From contig NZ_CP012676.1 of the NCBI RefSeq assembly GCF_001294575.1, forward strand, positions 1,798,001-1,862,000: 64,000 bases of DNA, written 5' to 3'. The DNA is from Pseudomonas versuta (GTDB lineage: Bacteria > Pseudomonadota > Gammaproteobacteria > Pseudomonadales > Pseudomonadaceae). This document shows, one piece after another, positions 37,301-44,132 of this stretch. The first letter of the stretch is position 1, and each line of letters opens with the position of its first letter. The notes under the pieces are model-generated. The model did no database searches, was not told the origin of the DNA, and saw only the letters and a list, made by a program, of their open reading frames with translations. Made by a program: the position numbers and the translations under genes.

Positions 37301-39410
37301 CGTCATATTCGCCAGTCCAGGCGGTATAAGTCTCACCGCTGTCGGTCTGTTTTTCTCGACGAATTTCCCGGCCCATACCATCCAGCCAGACGGTTTCCTT
37401 ACGCCCCGAAGCGCCTATTCGGCTCTGGCAACGCTCGCTTGCTGACAAGGAATAGGTCCAGTTGACCTCGGCCTCGAACGCCGAATCCGGGGCGGCAACT
37501 TCCTGCACCACCCGGCCCAATACATCGTGGGCAAAGGCGATGCGCATCTGTTCATCGGTCTGCTCGGTCACCATCAGGCCCGAGTAAATATCCTGCGAGG
37601 ATTGGGAGCTGGATTCATGCCCGTCGTGGCCGGTGACGGTGACGTTTTCCTGCAGCACCGCATGCTCAAGCGAGCGGGCATTGCGGGCTTGGTTGAGCTG
37701 ATAGCTGTAGGAACGGGTGGTGCTTTTACCCTGTACGGTCTGCATTTCACTGAGCATGCGCCCGTGATGGGGCGAGGCTGGATCGACGATAAAGGTCTGG
37801 CTGGAACGACCCAGCTCGGTACGCTTTTCACCTTCCACCTGTAGTAAACGTTCTTCACTGCTCTGAATAAAAGTCGGCAGCGCAAACGCCGGTGCATCCT
37901 GACGTACTGGCAATGATTGATAGCGATATTGAGTCTGCTTCACCGGGCCTTCGGTGCCGGGCGGTGGACTCACTGTGCGACTTTTCAGACGGGTAATCCT
38001 GCCCAACGGATCAGCCGGACAGTTATCGGTCTCACCACTGACCGGGTAGTACTCGGACACCTCAACCGCGCCCAGGGAATTGCGGTGCCAAATCGGGTTG
38101 CCCAAGTCGTCGTAACGGGTCTCTTCCTCAGTACTCAATTCACGCAAAACCCGCTGCCCGTCCAGCTGCGCCTTGCGGGTAATCACCTTGTGCGGGAACT
38201 GGAAATAAGGCAGTTGCCGGGCAATCGGCAGCCAGGGTTCGTCGTAATAGGTGGTCTCGGTTTCCTGCAGGGTTTGCCCCTGAAGGGTGCGCTCGCGGGT
38301 CAGTAAATGAAAACGGTTAAAGGTACGGCTGATGGTTTGCAGCGGCGTGCCCCGGGCATCCATCAGGGTTTCGGTAGAGCCATAAAGGAAATCGCCACCC
38401 CCTGTCAGGTGATAGAGATTGTCCTCACGGTTGCGCCACTGGCGCACCGCCGGCCAGCCGAAGTAATTGTTGGAACCATAAAGGCCATAGTCATAACGAA
38501 CCAGCTGCACCGGCTGGCCATCGCCCGGGTCCTTGCGGGTCTGGCTGACCACCGGCATCCGTGCAAAGGGCGCACCTGCAGGCAGGTTCAGGCCGTTGGC
38601 CTCGCTGTAGGTCACTTCCTCGGTGCTACCGGTGGGCTGGGTGCATTTGCTCAACAGCAACAACCCCGAGCTCGCAGTGCTGTAGTCGAACTGCCAACCA
38701 TTGTCGGGAAGCCCGTCCACTGTCACCCGGCGCAACTGCCCGGAGATACGCTGAAAAGTCATCACCATCTGCGAGGGGGTATCCGGCTGCAGGGTCAGAT
38801 GGGTTTGCAAACCTTCGTAGGAAAGCGCCACCACAGTTCGACCCTGGGCATCGCTGATCTTTTGCAAGTAGGCGGCGTTGCCAATCGAGCGCCAGTCAAA
38901 ACTCAGGGCACTGCCATCGGCCCCCACCAGGGTGCTGACCACCCACAGGCTCGGGTGCCCGGCCAACGGCGTCAGGCGTTCAGAGGTGCCTTCGTTGTGG
39001 CGGACCCACATCTCCTGGCGCTGCACCGTGACTGTTACCACCGGCAAGCGCACATCGGGAAAACGCATGCCCTGGCCGACAATTTCACCGCGAAAACGCT
39101 CGCCGGAGTTCAGCTGAAGTTGCTGACTGGCACCGTCCCACGAGGTGGTGCCGAGCCCCCAGCCCAGGCCAAAACCCTGGTCTTCAGTCATCAAAGGGCT
39201 GTAACCCAGGCGCAGCTGGCTGATGGGCCCGCGCAGGTCGTTGGCGGCGCCGGTGGGCAGGCTGATCGAGGCCGAGAACGAACCGGTGCGCGGATCAACC
39301 CCGGCACTGACGCTGCTCATGAAGTTGTAGGCACCGGAATAGACGTCGCCGCTGCTGAGCAGGCTGGCGGCGGATTGGATTGCGGGGGTGTTGCCAGAAG
39401 GCTCGATCAT
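34347..39410 (-). CDS. RHS/TccC-like toxin protein 2 with unidentified C-terminal tip
   Basis: Also 1687 residues, with the same N-terminal region (SAASLLSSGDVYSGAYNFMS), repeat shell, core (GEGGLNGYAYCAGDPVNRID) and hydrophobic linker as rhs1; the two differ mostly by scattered substitutions until about residue 1500. The last 187 or so residues (coded at about 34347-34907) are unrelated to the rhs1 tip: VYNSASLKDLAFNKSDPRGT, ERYAMVSGETSTEVRRFYSR, WDLPAMSDSYQYMTHDGLW. No known toxin motif was recognised. The start is set at ATG 39410 to match rhs1; the frame to 39506 is an upstream extension into the promoter region. The gap to rhs1 (33957-34346) has no immunity-like gene. Confidence 0.85.
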   Translation of the reverse strand: MIEPSGNTPAIQSAASLLSSGDVYSGAYNFMSSVSAGVDPRTGSFSASISLPTGAANDLRGPISQLRLGYSPLMTEDQGFGLGWGLGTTSWDGASQQLQLNSGERFRGEIVGQGMRFPDVRLPVVTVTVQRQEMWVRHNEGTSERLTPLAGHPSLWVVSTLVGADGSALSFDWRSIGNAAYLQKISDAQGRTVVALSYEGLQTHLTLQPDTPSQMVMTFQRISGQLRRVTVDGLPDNGWQFDYSTASSGLLLLSKCTQPTGSTEEVTYSEANGLNLPAGAPFARMPVVSQTRKDPGDGQPVQLVRYDYGLYGSNNYFGWPAVRQWRNREDNLYHLTGGGDFLYGSTETLMDARGTPLQTISRTFNRFHLLTRERTLQGQTLQETETTYYDEPWLPIARQLPYFQFPHKVITRKAQLDGQRVLRELSTEEETRYDDLGNPIWHRNSLGAVEVSEYYPVSGETDNCPADPLGRITRLKSRTVSPPPGTEGPVKQTQYRYQSLPVRQDAPAFALPTFIQSSEERLLQVEGEKRTELGRSSQTFIVDPASPHHGRMLSEMQTVQGKSTTRSYSYQLNQARNARSLEHAVLQENVTVTGHDGHESSSQSSQDIYSGLMVTEQTDEQMRIAFAHDVLGRVVQEVAAPDSAFEAEVNWTYSLSASERCQSRIGASGRKETVWLDGMGREIRREKQTDSGETYTAWTGEYDVLGRVFRETSYDPGNEDTPALSLSTERTFDDWGNVLTETGADGVTQHTVADPVALTGTRWQTDANGVAGPKTVTTHGLNGQPLKEQVFCADGVLQHELSWAYDGLGRCVSQSDAMGRETLQEWDVRDRLVSTTLPDGSVIKRTYAEGHDGELPATVSITHPSLGSNEVVLGERKYDGLGRMLWEKVGQSVSEWQYAEGQIHAHTQTLPDGTQVQTERQPELGGALLSMQAPGISVFNKYDPLSGRLLESQGNLGLQKDHWSPSGQLMKADYAWQGDQPRSQQQTTTPSGKVTRLTDADGAEQRCQYDALGRLSVQQGPDVTISVTYDAASRIHQQRTQAKDGSRDMTVTLGYDSLGRPARRETATRTPTRQSLEIQTQQWRKDGKLIQRELTRDGVLVRRETFDYDIRGRMISHRLTGPSLPEDAHGKTYREQHFEYDALDNVRRLETVLADASANNVTTFTYNPSDLTQLINISHSRSDYPAPVTLEYDALGNLKRDEKGNPLHYDALGRLIGVTLPTGERRWHYGPGGNIIKTEDARGPRWRYHTGGQLSCETGEDTQTRWVRAGAVPVAESRLASAVREVMLLGTDAQGSVTTEAQDGINHPVYGAYGSSVAGTSRLGYAGSLREDVTGWYFLGDYRIYNPALMRFHSRDSLSPFGEGGLNGYAYCAGDPVNRIDPSGHSWLDWLLPAVGIAFGVMGAVASFGALAAPAAALTASYITAVTTATLSVVSLAADVASIALLATGNENAGRILGFVGMATGLASAAPSIAGAAAKGVKKVGKFVGGWQHKLQHAGGLPGGGRVYNSASLKDLAFNKSDPRGTWLETRNMNPSGGARDIMRSAAERYAMVSGETSTEVRRFYSRNPTKVILRQNNVPSATATNLDGSVTVPIFQNNPDYVNEVRQIAIDQHPSYPASILGDLNINVDSLKITAPDFTEMTYVRSQRWDLPAMSDSYQYMTHDGLWMIDRSRWHERFKSFVSWRI

Positions 39411-39649
39411 GATGGTGACTCCTTGGCTAGCTAGAAAGAGATCGCAAAATAGAGTCACTGACTTGAGGCTAACAATGAGTAAAAACTGTAAGAGGCGTGG
39501 CGACAAAAAACGCTGTCACAATTGTGGATGATGCGAAAGTGGCTTTTGATTATGGGAGGGGGCGTCGGTGATGCGTAAAATCACGGAGAAAGGGGCTATT
39601 GAAGAAAAATATTGAATTAAGAAAACCTCAAGGAAGATGATTGCTGGCA

Positions 39650-39718
39650 GGCCACCGAGTTTTGAGCTCCAGATGGCTGGAGTATCAAAAAATCAGTGGG
39701 CACTTTAGCGCCACCCTA
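39650..39718. repeat. Structured repeat, copy B, at the 3' end of the PLP-enzyme gene
   Basis: CCACCGAGTTTTGAGCTCCA and the pairing TGGAGTATCAAAAAATCAGT-GG form an extended hairpin. The element starts at the TAG of the PLP-enzyme gene, exactly as copy A starts at the rhs2 TAG. Confidence 0.7.
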
Positions 39719-40969
39719 AGGGGTTAATTCAGTTGCTGTGGACGTTGTGATTTGTGCGGTAAGGCGCAGTGCACGTCTGATGTCTGTATTAATATCTTCA
39801 CTGTCTTCCAAGCCTACAGAGATTCGAACCAAACCGTACGGCACACCCATCTTTTCCAGATCTGTACTGCCTTCTCGGGTAAAACTTCCGTAGTGATAGC
39901 ATAAGGACTCTATATTGCCAAACGTTGTACCTGTGCGTATCAGTTGCAAATGACGAACAAAGGTTGTGCCCGCTTGCTGAGAAGGAAACACAATGGCAAT
40001 GAGGCCGGTGTGCAGGGATGAAACAATTCCGTTGGCCTGCGCACTTTTAGTCGACCATACTGCGCGCCATTCTAGCTGAGGGAACTCTTCACGTATCATT
40101 GCAATGACAGCATGTGCATTATCGGTATGCTTTTTTAACCTCAATGGCAGTGTTCTCAAGCCCCTTATGGTGAGCCATGCCGAAAACGGGTCCAATATAA
40201 GGCCTGCACTTTCCCTATGGTATTTCAACGCCTTGAATAGAGTCGGGTCATTGGTGCTGACCATGCCGCCCATTACGTCGCCATGACCATTGATGTGTTT
40301 GGTAATGGAATATAAAGTTACGGCAGCCCCCAATGACAGTGGTTTTTGGCAGACAGGCGTCAGGAAAGTATTGTCGACAACAAGAATAATATTTTTTTTA
40401 GCGCAAAGCTTTACCAGGCTCGGGATGTTGATGTCCAAAAAAGCCGGATTGGTGGGCGCTTCAATAAAAATCATTTTCGTATTCGGCCGAATGGCAGCCT
40501 CAAATGCGACGGCTGCGTATTCGTCGATAATCGATATTTCTATGCCACGTTGGCTGGCTTCATAATTGAGCTGGTCAATGACTTCATAAAATATACTGTG
40601 GGGCACAATGATATGATCGCCTGCTTTCAATAGCGCACGAAAAACCAGCAGGCAGGCTGTCATTCCGCTATTGACTGCCAAACTATAGGTGCAGTGTTCA
40701 AGGGCGCGGAATTTCGCTTCTAAAATTGAAACCGTAGGGTTGGCGTAACGCTGGTATGCAAAATTTTCCATCTCTGTATTGCCCTGCATTTCTCTGCCTT
40801 CTTCAATCGAATTCAGCAGTACTGCAGAATTGCAAACGAGGGCCGGAACTGGAAACTGACCCAGTCCAGCCTCATGTTGTCCTAAGTGGATGGCCTTGGT
40901 AGCGGCGCCTAGAGGAGAGGAAAGAAAATAATCACGATCACGTGAGCTTTTGTTTTCTGTTGGACTCAT
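39716..40969 (-). CDS. PLP-dependent enzyme of the cystathionine gamma-synthase/lyase family, linked to YcaO
   Basis: 417-residue Cys/Met-metabolism PLP enzyme. Visible features: YQRYANPTV (72-80), SGMTA (101-105), the PLP-binding Asp in VVDNTF (199), and the Schiff-base Lys224 in YSITKHINGHGDVMGG, so the fold appears catalytically complete. Family members catalyse beta- or gamma-elimination or replacement on Cys, homocysteine, methionine or homoserine derivatives. No other methionine or cysteine gene is nearby. It follows ycaO after 103 bases on the same strand and probably acts in the same pathway: either supplying or removing sulfur, or modifying a residue of the precursor peptide. The substrate cannot be told from sequence alone; a housekeeping sulfur role is less likely given the accessory context. 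Confidence 0.82.
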   Translation of the reverse strand: MSPTENKSSRDRDYFLSSPLGAATKAIHLGQHEAGLGQFPVPALVCNSAVLLNSIEEGREMQGNTEMENFAYQRYANPTVSILEAKFRALEHCTYSLAVNSGMTACLLVFRALLKAGDHIIVPHSIFYEVIDQLNYEASQRGIEISIIDEYAAVAFEAAIRPNTKMIFIEAPTNPAFLDINIPSLVKLCAKKNIILVVDNTFLTPVCQKPLSLGAAVTLYSITKHINGHGDVMGGMVSTNDPTLFKALKYHRESAGLILDPFSAWLTIRGLRTLPLRLKKHTDNAHAVIAMIREEFPQLEWRAVWSTKSAQANGIVSSLHTGLIAIVFPSQQAGTTFVRHLQLIRTGTTFGNIESLCYHYGSFTREGSTDLEKMGVPYGLVRISVGLEDSEDINTDIRRALRLTAQITTSTATELTP

Positions 40970-41072
40970 GAAGGGCCGGGTTCCGAAAAATAATGAGAGA
41001 CAAGTACGTCGCCGGCAGTTCGGTCATGGCTTGTGGCAATGCTTGGCGTGATACTCATGAGTGCTGCACTGT

Positions 41073-42290
41073 TTATTCGTATGTGTAGCAGGGCACAACT
41101 TTGCCACCGAGCGAAACGATAGAGAATCTTTCCATTTTTGGCATGACGGCACAGGCCAGGCTGACCTGGTTAGCGCTGGTATGCAGTTCTTTTGTCCAGA
41201 GGGGGTGGCCTGCCTTAAAGCATGCAGTTTTTAAATGGAACAAGTGTTGATGCAGTGGCATTCTTTCTGGATCTTGAGGCAGGGAGCAAAGCGTCATTTT
41301 AGCGCGCTGGTGGGTGTCAAACGCCATGCGTAAACACCGTAGCAGCCTGGGCTGTTGTGCCAGATTATCCGTTGATTTTGTCCACTCTTGTGTGACGTGT
41401 TCAATACCTTCGGCTACTTTATATTGTTGCACCAATTCCTTGATCGCACGTGCTGCGGCATGGCTTGGATACAATGAGCAGCCGCCGCCAATCACATGGA
41501 CATCGGCAATCGCCTTGTCCGGACAATAGGCAATAAAAACGGGATAGGGGATTTGGCTAGTGGCATTGAATACCTCAATGCTGGCACCAATGGTAACTTC
41601 TGCATCGCGCAGGGTTTGTAATAGGTGATCTGGCATTGATTCAAGAATGATTTTTCTGATGGGTTCTTTTGAGTCGTAAAAGAAATGCTGTGCGATAAAA
41701 CGCCCGATGCCATGGCGTTCAATCACTTCACTGGCAGCATGTATTGCCGCTTCCGTAAACCCGAACCCTGCTGCCACACCCGTGCCGCAGGAATACCGGC
41801 GCGCCGCCCCATAGTCAGTATCATCTCCGGGAATGGGTTCATTGGCATATTGATGATTGATCAGGAATGACGGGTAGAGCAGTTCAACCCCACCTGATGC
41901 TTCATCCGCTTCAAAGTTCAGTACCGCTATCTGTGAGGCGCTTGAATGGCGAAGCAGTTGCATCGGCAGTGTGCTCTGCAAGGCCGGTTGAGTAATAACT
42001 GAGGCGAAACTTTGCAGTGCACTAAAGGTGCGCAGGCGCAGTGGCCCCATATAGTGCTCATAAGCTTCATATTTTGCGCCGACGCGCGCTTCTGCTTCAT
42101 ACCCTTTGCCGCAACCGACACATTCCTTGCCGGTACTGTCATAGGGGAGGTCAAGTGTCGCAACAGTGCTTGACAGCGGGCTACCGTAACGACAAAGGGT
42201 TAAATGTATTCCTTCGCTCAAAAAATGCTGATCGATCGCACTTTCTGCATCTTGCAATGACAGCGTACGTTCCGGGGCAATTGTTTTCAT
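41073..42290 (-). CDS. Stand-alone YcaO-family ATP-dependent peptide-modifying enzyme
   Basis: 405 residues. The three ATP/Mg-binding stretches of YcaO proteins are present: GKGYEAEARVGAKYEAYEHY (61-80, Glu75 and Glu78), GTGVAAGFGFTEAAIHAASE followed by VIERH (169-193), and ARAIKELVQQY (280-290). YcaO enzymes activate backbone amides with ATP to form azolines, thioamides or amidines in ribosomal peptides. No E1-like or TfuA partner is fused or adjacent, and the C-terminus (GKVVPCYTYE) lacks the proline-rich tail of azole cyclodehydratases. A CVGC pair (57-60) precedes the first ATP motif. ATG 42290 has GGAAG upstream; a TTG at 42296 is also possible. It lies 63 bases after the small precursor gene, beyond a terminator hairpin. 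Confidence 0.87.
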   Translation of the reverse strand: MKTIAPERTLSLQDAESAIDQHFLSEGIHLTLCRYGSPLSSTVATLDLPYDSTGKECVGCGKGYEAEARVGAKYEAYEHYMGPLRLRTFSALQSFASVITQPALQSTLPMQLLRHSSASQIAVLNFEADEASGGVELLYPSFLINHQYANEPIPGDDTDYGAARRYSCGTGVAAGFGFTEAAIHAASEVIERHGIGRFIAQHFFYDSKEPIRKIILESMPDHLLQTLRDAEVTIGASIEVFNATSQIPYPVFIAYCPDKAIADVHVIGGGCSLYPSHAAARAIKELVQQYKVAEGIEHVTQEWTKSTDNLAQQPRLLRCLRMAFDTHQRAKMTLCSLPQDPERMPLHQHLFHLKTACFKAGHPLWTKELHTSANQVSLACAVMPKMERFSIVSLGGKVVPCYTYE

Positions 42291-42313
42291 AGGCAAGAAG
42301 CTTCCATATAAAC

Positions 42314-42342
42314 CAAAAAAATGAGGCGAATAATTCGCCTCA
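42314..42342 (-). terminator. Terminator/attenuator between the precursor gene and ycaO
   Basis: On the minus strand ATGAGGCGAATTATTCGCCT continues to CAT and then a run of Ts: a perfect palindrome with a poly-U tail, 11 bases or so after the precursor stop. It would allow much more precursor than enzyme mRNA, a frequent arrangement in RiPP operons. Confidence 0.85.
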
Positions 42343-42353
42343 TCTTATGTTTG

Positions 42354-42479
42354 TTACTCAGCCAGTACCGCAGCTTCTTCTGGTGTGAAGTCTTCTTCTA
42401 GCTTGACGACATCTCGCTCTTCGTCAGTGGAGGGTTCAACGTTGAATTCATTAATATACATGCAGCAAAACATACCCAT
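42354..42479 (-). CDS. Putative RiPP precursor peptide (41 residues)
   Basis: Too short for standard gene calling. Reads from ATG 42479 (AAGGA seven bases upstream) to TAA 42354. The N-terminus MGMFCCMYINEF is hydrophobic with adjacent cysteines at 5 and 6. The rest is strongly acidic, with blocks such as STDEERD and a helical-looking end FTPEEAAVLAE resembling recognition motifs of RiPP leaders. A core at the N-terminus followed by a C-terminal follower is the bottromycin arrangement (its precursor also begins Met-Gly and has an N-terminal Cys), whereas most RiPPs have an N-terminal leader. A second ATG at 42473 would remove two residues but has poorer spacing. It sits directly upstream of ycaO and the PLP enzyme. 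Cys5/Cys6 are the obvious YcaO targets. Confidence 0.72.
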   Translation of the reverse strand: MGMFCCMYINEFNVEPSTDEERDVVKLEEDFTPEEAAVLAE

Positions 42480-42483
42480 GGAA

Positions 42484-42941
42484 ATATCCTTTTCATATTG
42501 GTTTTTAGTGTGCACTTGTTTATTCAGTGCAATAAGAGATTAGTGCGGGTAGTCAGGGGTGTACCTAGGAAAATTCCTAATTCCAGGATTGCTCCTATTA
42601 GTTTGGACGCTGTTTAATTTAAGGCAGGCTCATAAAAGCCACCGGCTTAGGTCGAATAACGGTCTGGCCCGGGCACGACAGTTGGGCCGCGCTCATACCA
42701 GACATCCTTTACCGATGCTGAGAATGCCGGCAAACCTTGGGAGATGCGTGGCGGGCACTTGCTGATCGATTTGGAGCAAGGGGGCCGCAAGAGCCTGTAT
42801 TTTGGCGAGCCACTCGCATTAAGGGTTAGCGCCGCAATACACGTCACCACTGCTTAGCAGGCAGAATGTGCAATGGGCCCGGGGTGCGCTCAGTTGGATC
42901 GGTCAGATAGCTATTGCTTATTCGCGAATCATGGAAAGGCG
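42484..42941. other. Region upstream of the RiPP precursor: palindromes and an orphan open frame
   Basis: Near the precursor start two inverted repeats could be operators: TGCACT-N9-AGTGCA (42511-42531) and TAGGAA-AA-TTCCTA (42566-42579). Further on, plus-strand bases 42660-42857 read without stop for 65 codons and include PWEMRGGHLLIDLEQGG and SLYFGEPLALRVS, which look like real protein but have no start codon context; this may be the 3' relic of an unrecognised gene. Confidence 0.4.
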
Positions 42942-42978
42942 CTGAAAAGCCCCATCACTGAAAATAGGGGCTTTTCAG
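42942..42978 (-). terminator. Intrinsic terminator after the 327-residue unknown protein
   Basis: CTGAAAAGCCCC / GGGGCTTTTCAG is a perfect 12-base stem located eight bases after the stop codon at 42986 on the minus strand. Confidence 0.8.
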
Positions 42979-42985
42979 TGTTTCC

Positions 42986-43969
42986 TCAGGCCAGCGTCAA
43001 CTCCAGACGCTCACGGTCCTTGGGATCAAAACGCAGTGACAAATCATGTTGATTGCCATAGACATCCACCAGGCTCATAGCGCATGGGCCACGAAAGCCG
43101 CCCTGTGCTTGCTTGAGGTCGACCCGACCACACAGCACCAGGCTACCCTTGTCCCGAATGGCGGCCGGTAGGGTCGGTAAAGGGATCACACTTTGCGGGA
43201 GCGCAGGGTTCCACTGAATCTGGGTCTTGCCCGGCTCGACATAGCCGACAAAACTGCACAATTGATCATCGGGCAGGTTGCTCTCCCACATGATCATGCC
43301 CTTGGGCATCAAACTCATGCTCTTGAGCGCAACGGTCTGGCTCACACCAGTCTGAAGCGTCAAGGTGCAGCGGCGATTAAAAATCCCTGCGTGGAGTTGC
43401 GTGGCAGGCAGATCAAAAAACTCCGAGAGGATAAAATTATCCTGTGAATAGCGGGGTGGGCGATGCACCGTAATATTGGCATCCGGTTTATCATGGCTGG
43501 TCCCTCGATCCGGGGTGCCGTCCTCGTACCAGCTCGAGCCATTGGAGCAGAAACGCCGGCCATTATCTCCCTTCACCATAAAGGCCAGACCAATAGTCTG
43601 TCCGGCTGCACCTAAAGATTCACACGCCACATAAAATTCAAAGTATTCAAAGCCGGCCTTTGGCCCGATCGAAGCCTTGAGATTAGTCGTCGGGAAATAT
43701 TCATAACCCTTGTACTGATAGGAAGCAGACCAGCCGAGCGAATCAAATTCATCGAAGGGAAGGACTTGATTGGCATTGCGGTACATCACAAGCCGTAGAT
43801 TATTCTTTTCGTTTTGGGTTAGGCCAACTTCAGTGCCGCGACCGTCGAGCGCCTTGACGCCCAGGGTAATCTTCACTTGTTGCAGACCATTGGCATAAAT
43901 ATGAGGTGTCGTGTCGGTGTGCACCTCCATGTCGTTGATGTACCAGTATGGATCTGATGCTTTAGTCAT
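42986..43969 (-). CDS. Protein of unknown function, paralogue of the 44133 gene
   Basis: 327 residues, no signal peptide, no membrane segment. I do not recognise the family. The N-terminal part (HIYANGLQQVKITLGVKALD, NNLRLVMYRNAN) aligns by eye with the 427-residue neighbour (ILNNKRQQILVTVRLAAKD, ANIRLIDYN), and the C-termini also match (MSLVDVYGNQHDLSLRFD against LSVIDIYGTQHNFTLSLS), suggesting two beta-rich domains in both. The start at ATG 43969 is used because the codon at 43987 is a TTG inside the Shine-Dalgarno region. Followed by its own terminator. Located between the RiPP locus and its paralogue, in the same orientation, 163 bases after the latter; membership of the same accessory island is inferred. 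Confidence 0.7.
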   Translation of the reverse strand: MTKASDPYWYINDMEVHTDTTPHIYANGLQQVKITLGVKALDGRGTEVGLTQNEKNNLRLVMYRNANQVLPFDEFDSLGWSASYQYKGYEYFPTTNLKASIGPKAGFEYFEFYVACESLGAAGQTIGLAFMVKGDNGRRFCSNGSSWYEDGTPDRGTSHDKPDANITVHRPPRYSQDNFILSEFFDLPATQLHAGIFNRRCTLTLQTGVSQTVALKSMSLMPKGMIMWESNLPDDQLCSFVGYVEPGKTQIQWNPALPQSVIPLPTLPAAIRDKGSLVLCGRVDLKQAQGGFRGPCAMSLVDVYGNQHDLSLRFDPKDRERLELTLA

Positions 43970-44132
43970 GATTTTAATTCCTGACAAGGCCCCGTATTAA
44001 CGGAGCATAGTTAATAAAAACACTTGCTCTCCAGAACAGGTGTTTAAGGCTGTTGTAGTTGACTCTCTAAAGGTATGGAGCAAAGTCATGTACGTGAGGT
44101 GAGGGCTTTAAAGAAGGATGCTCCGGGCACGC

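Noticed and set aside
38307..39434. 375-codon plus-strand frame and its counterpart at 33336-33944
   Set aside because: Both are antisense to the conserved RHS shell; their similarity only mirrors the rhs duplication.
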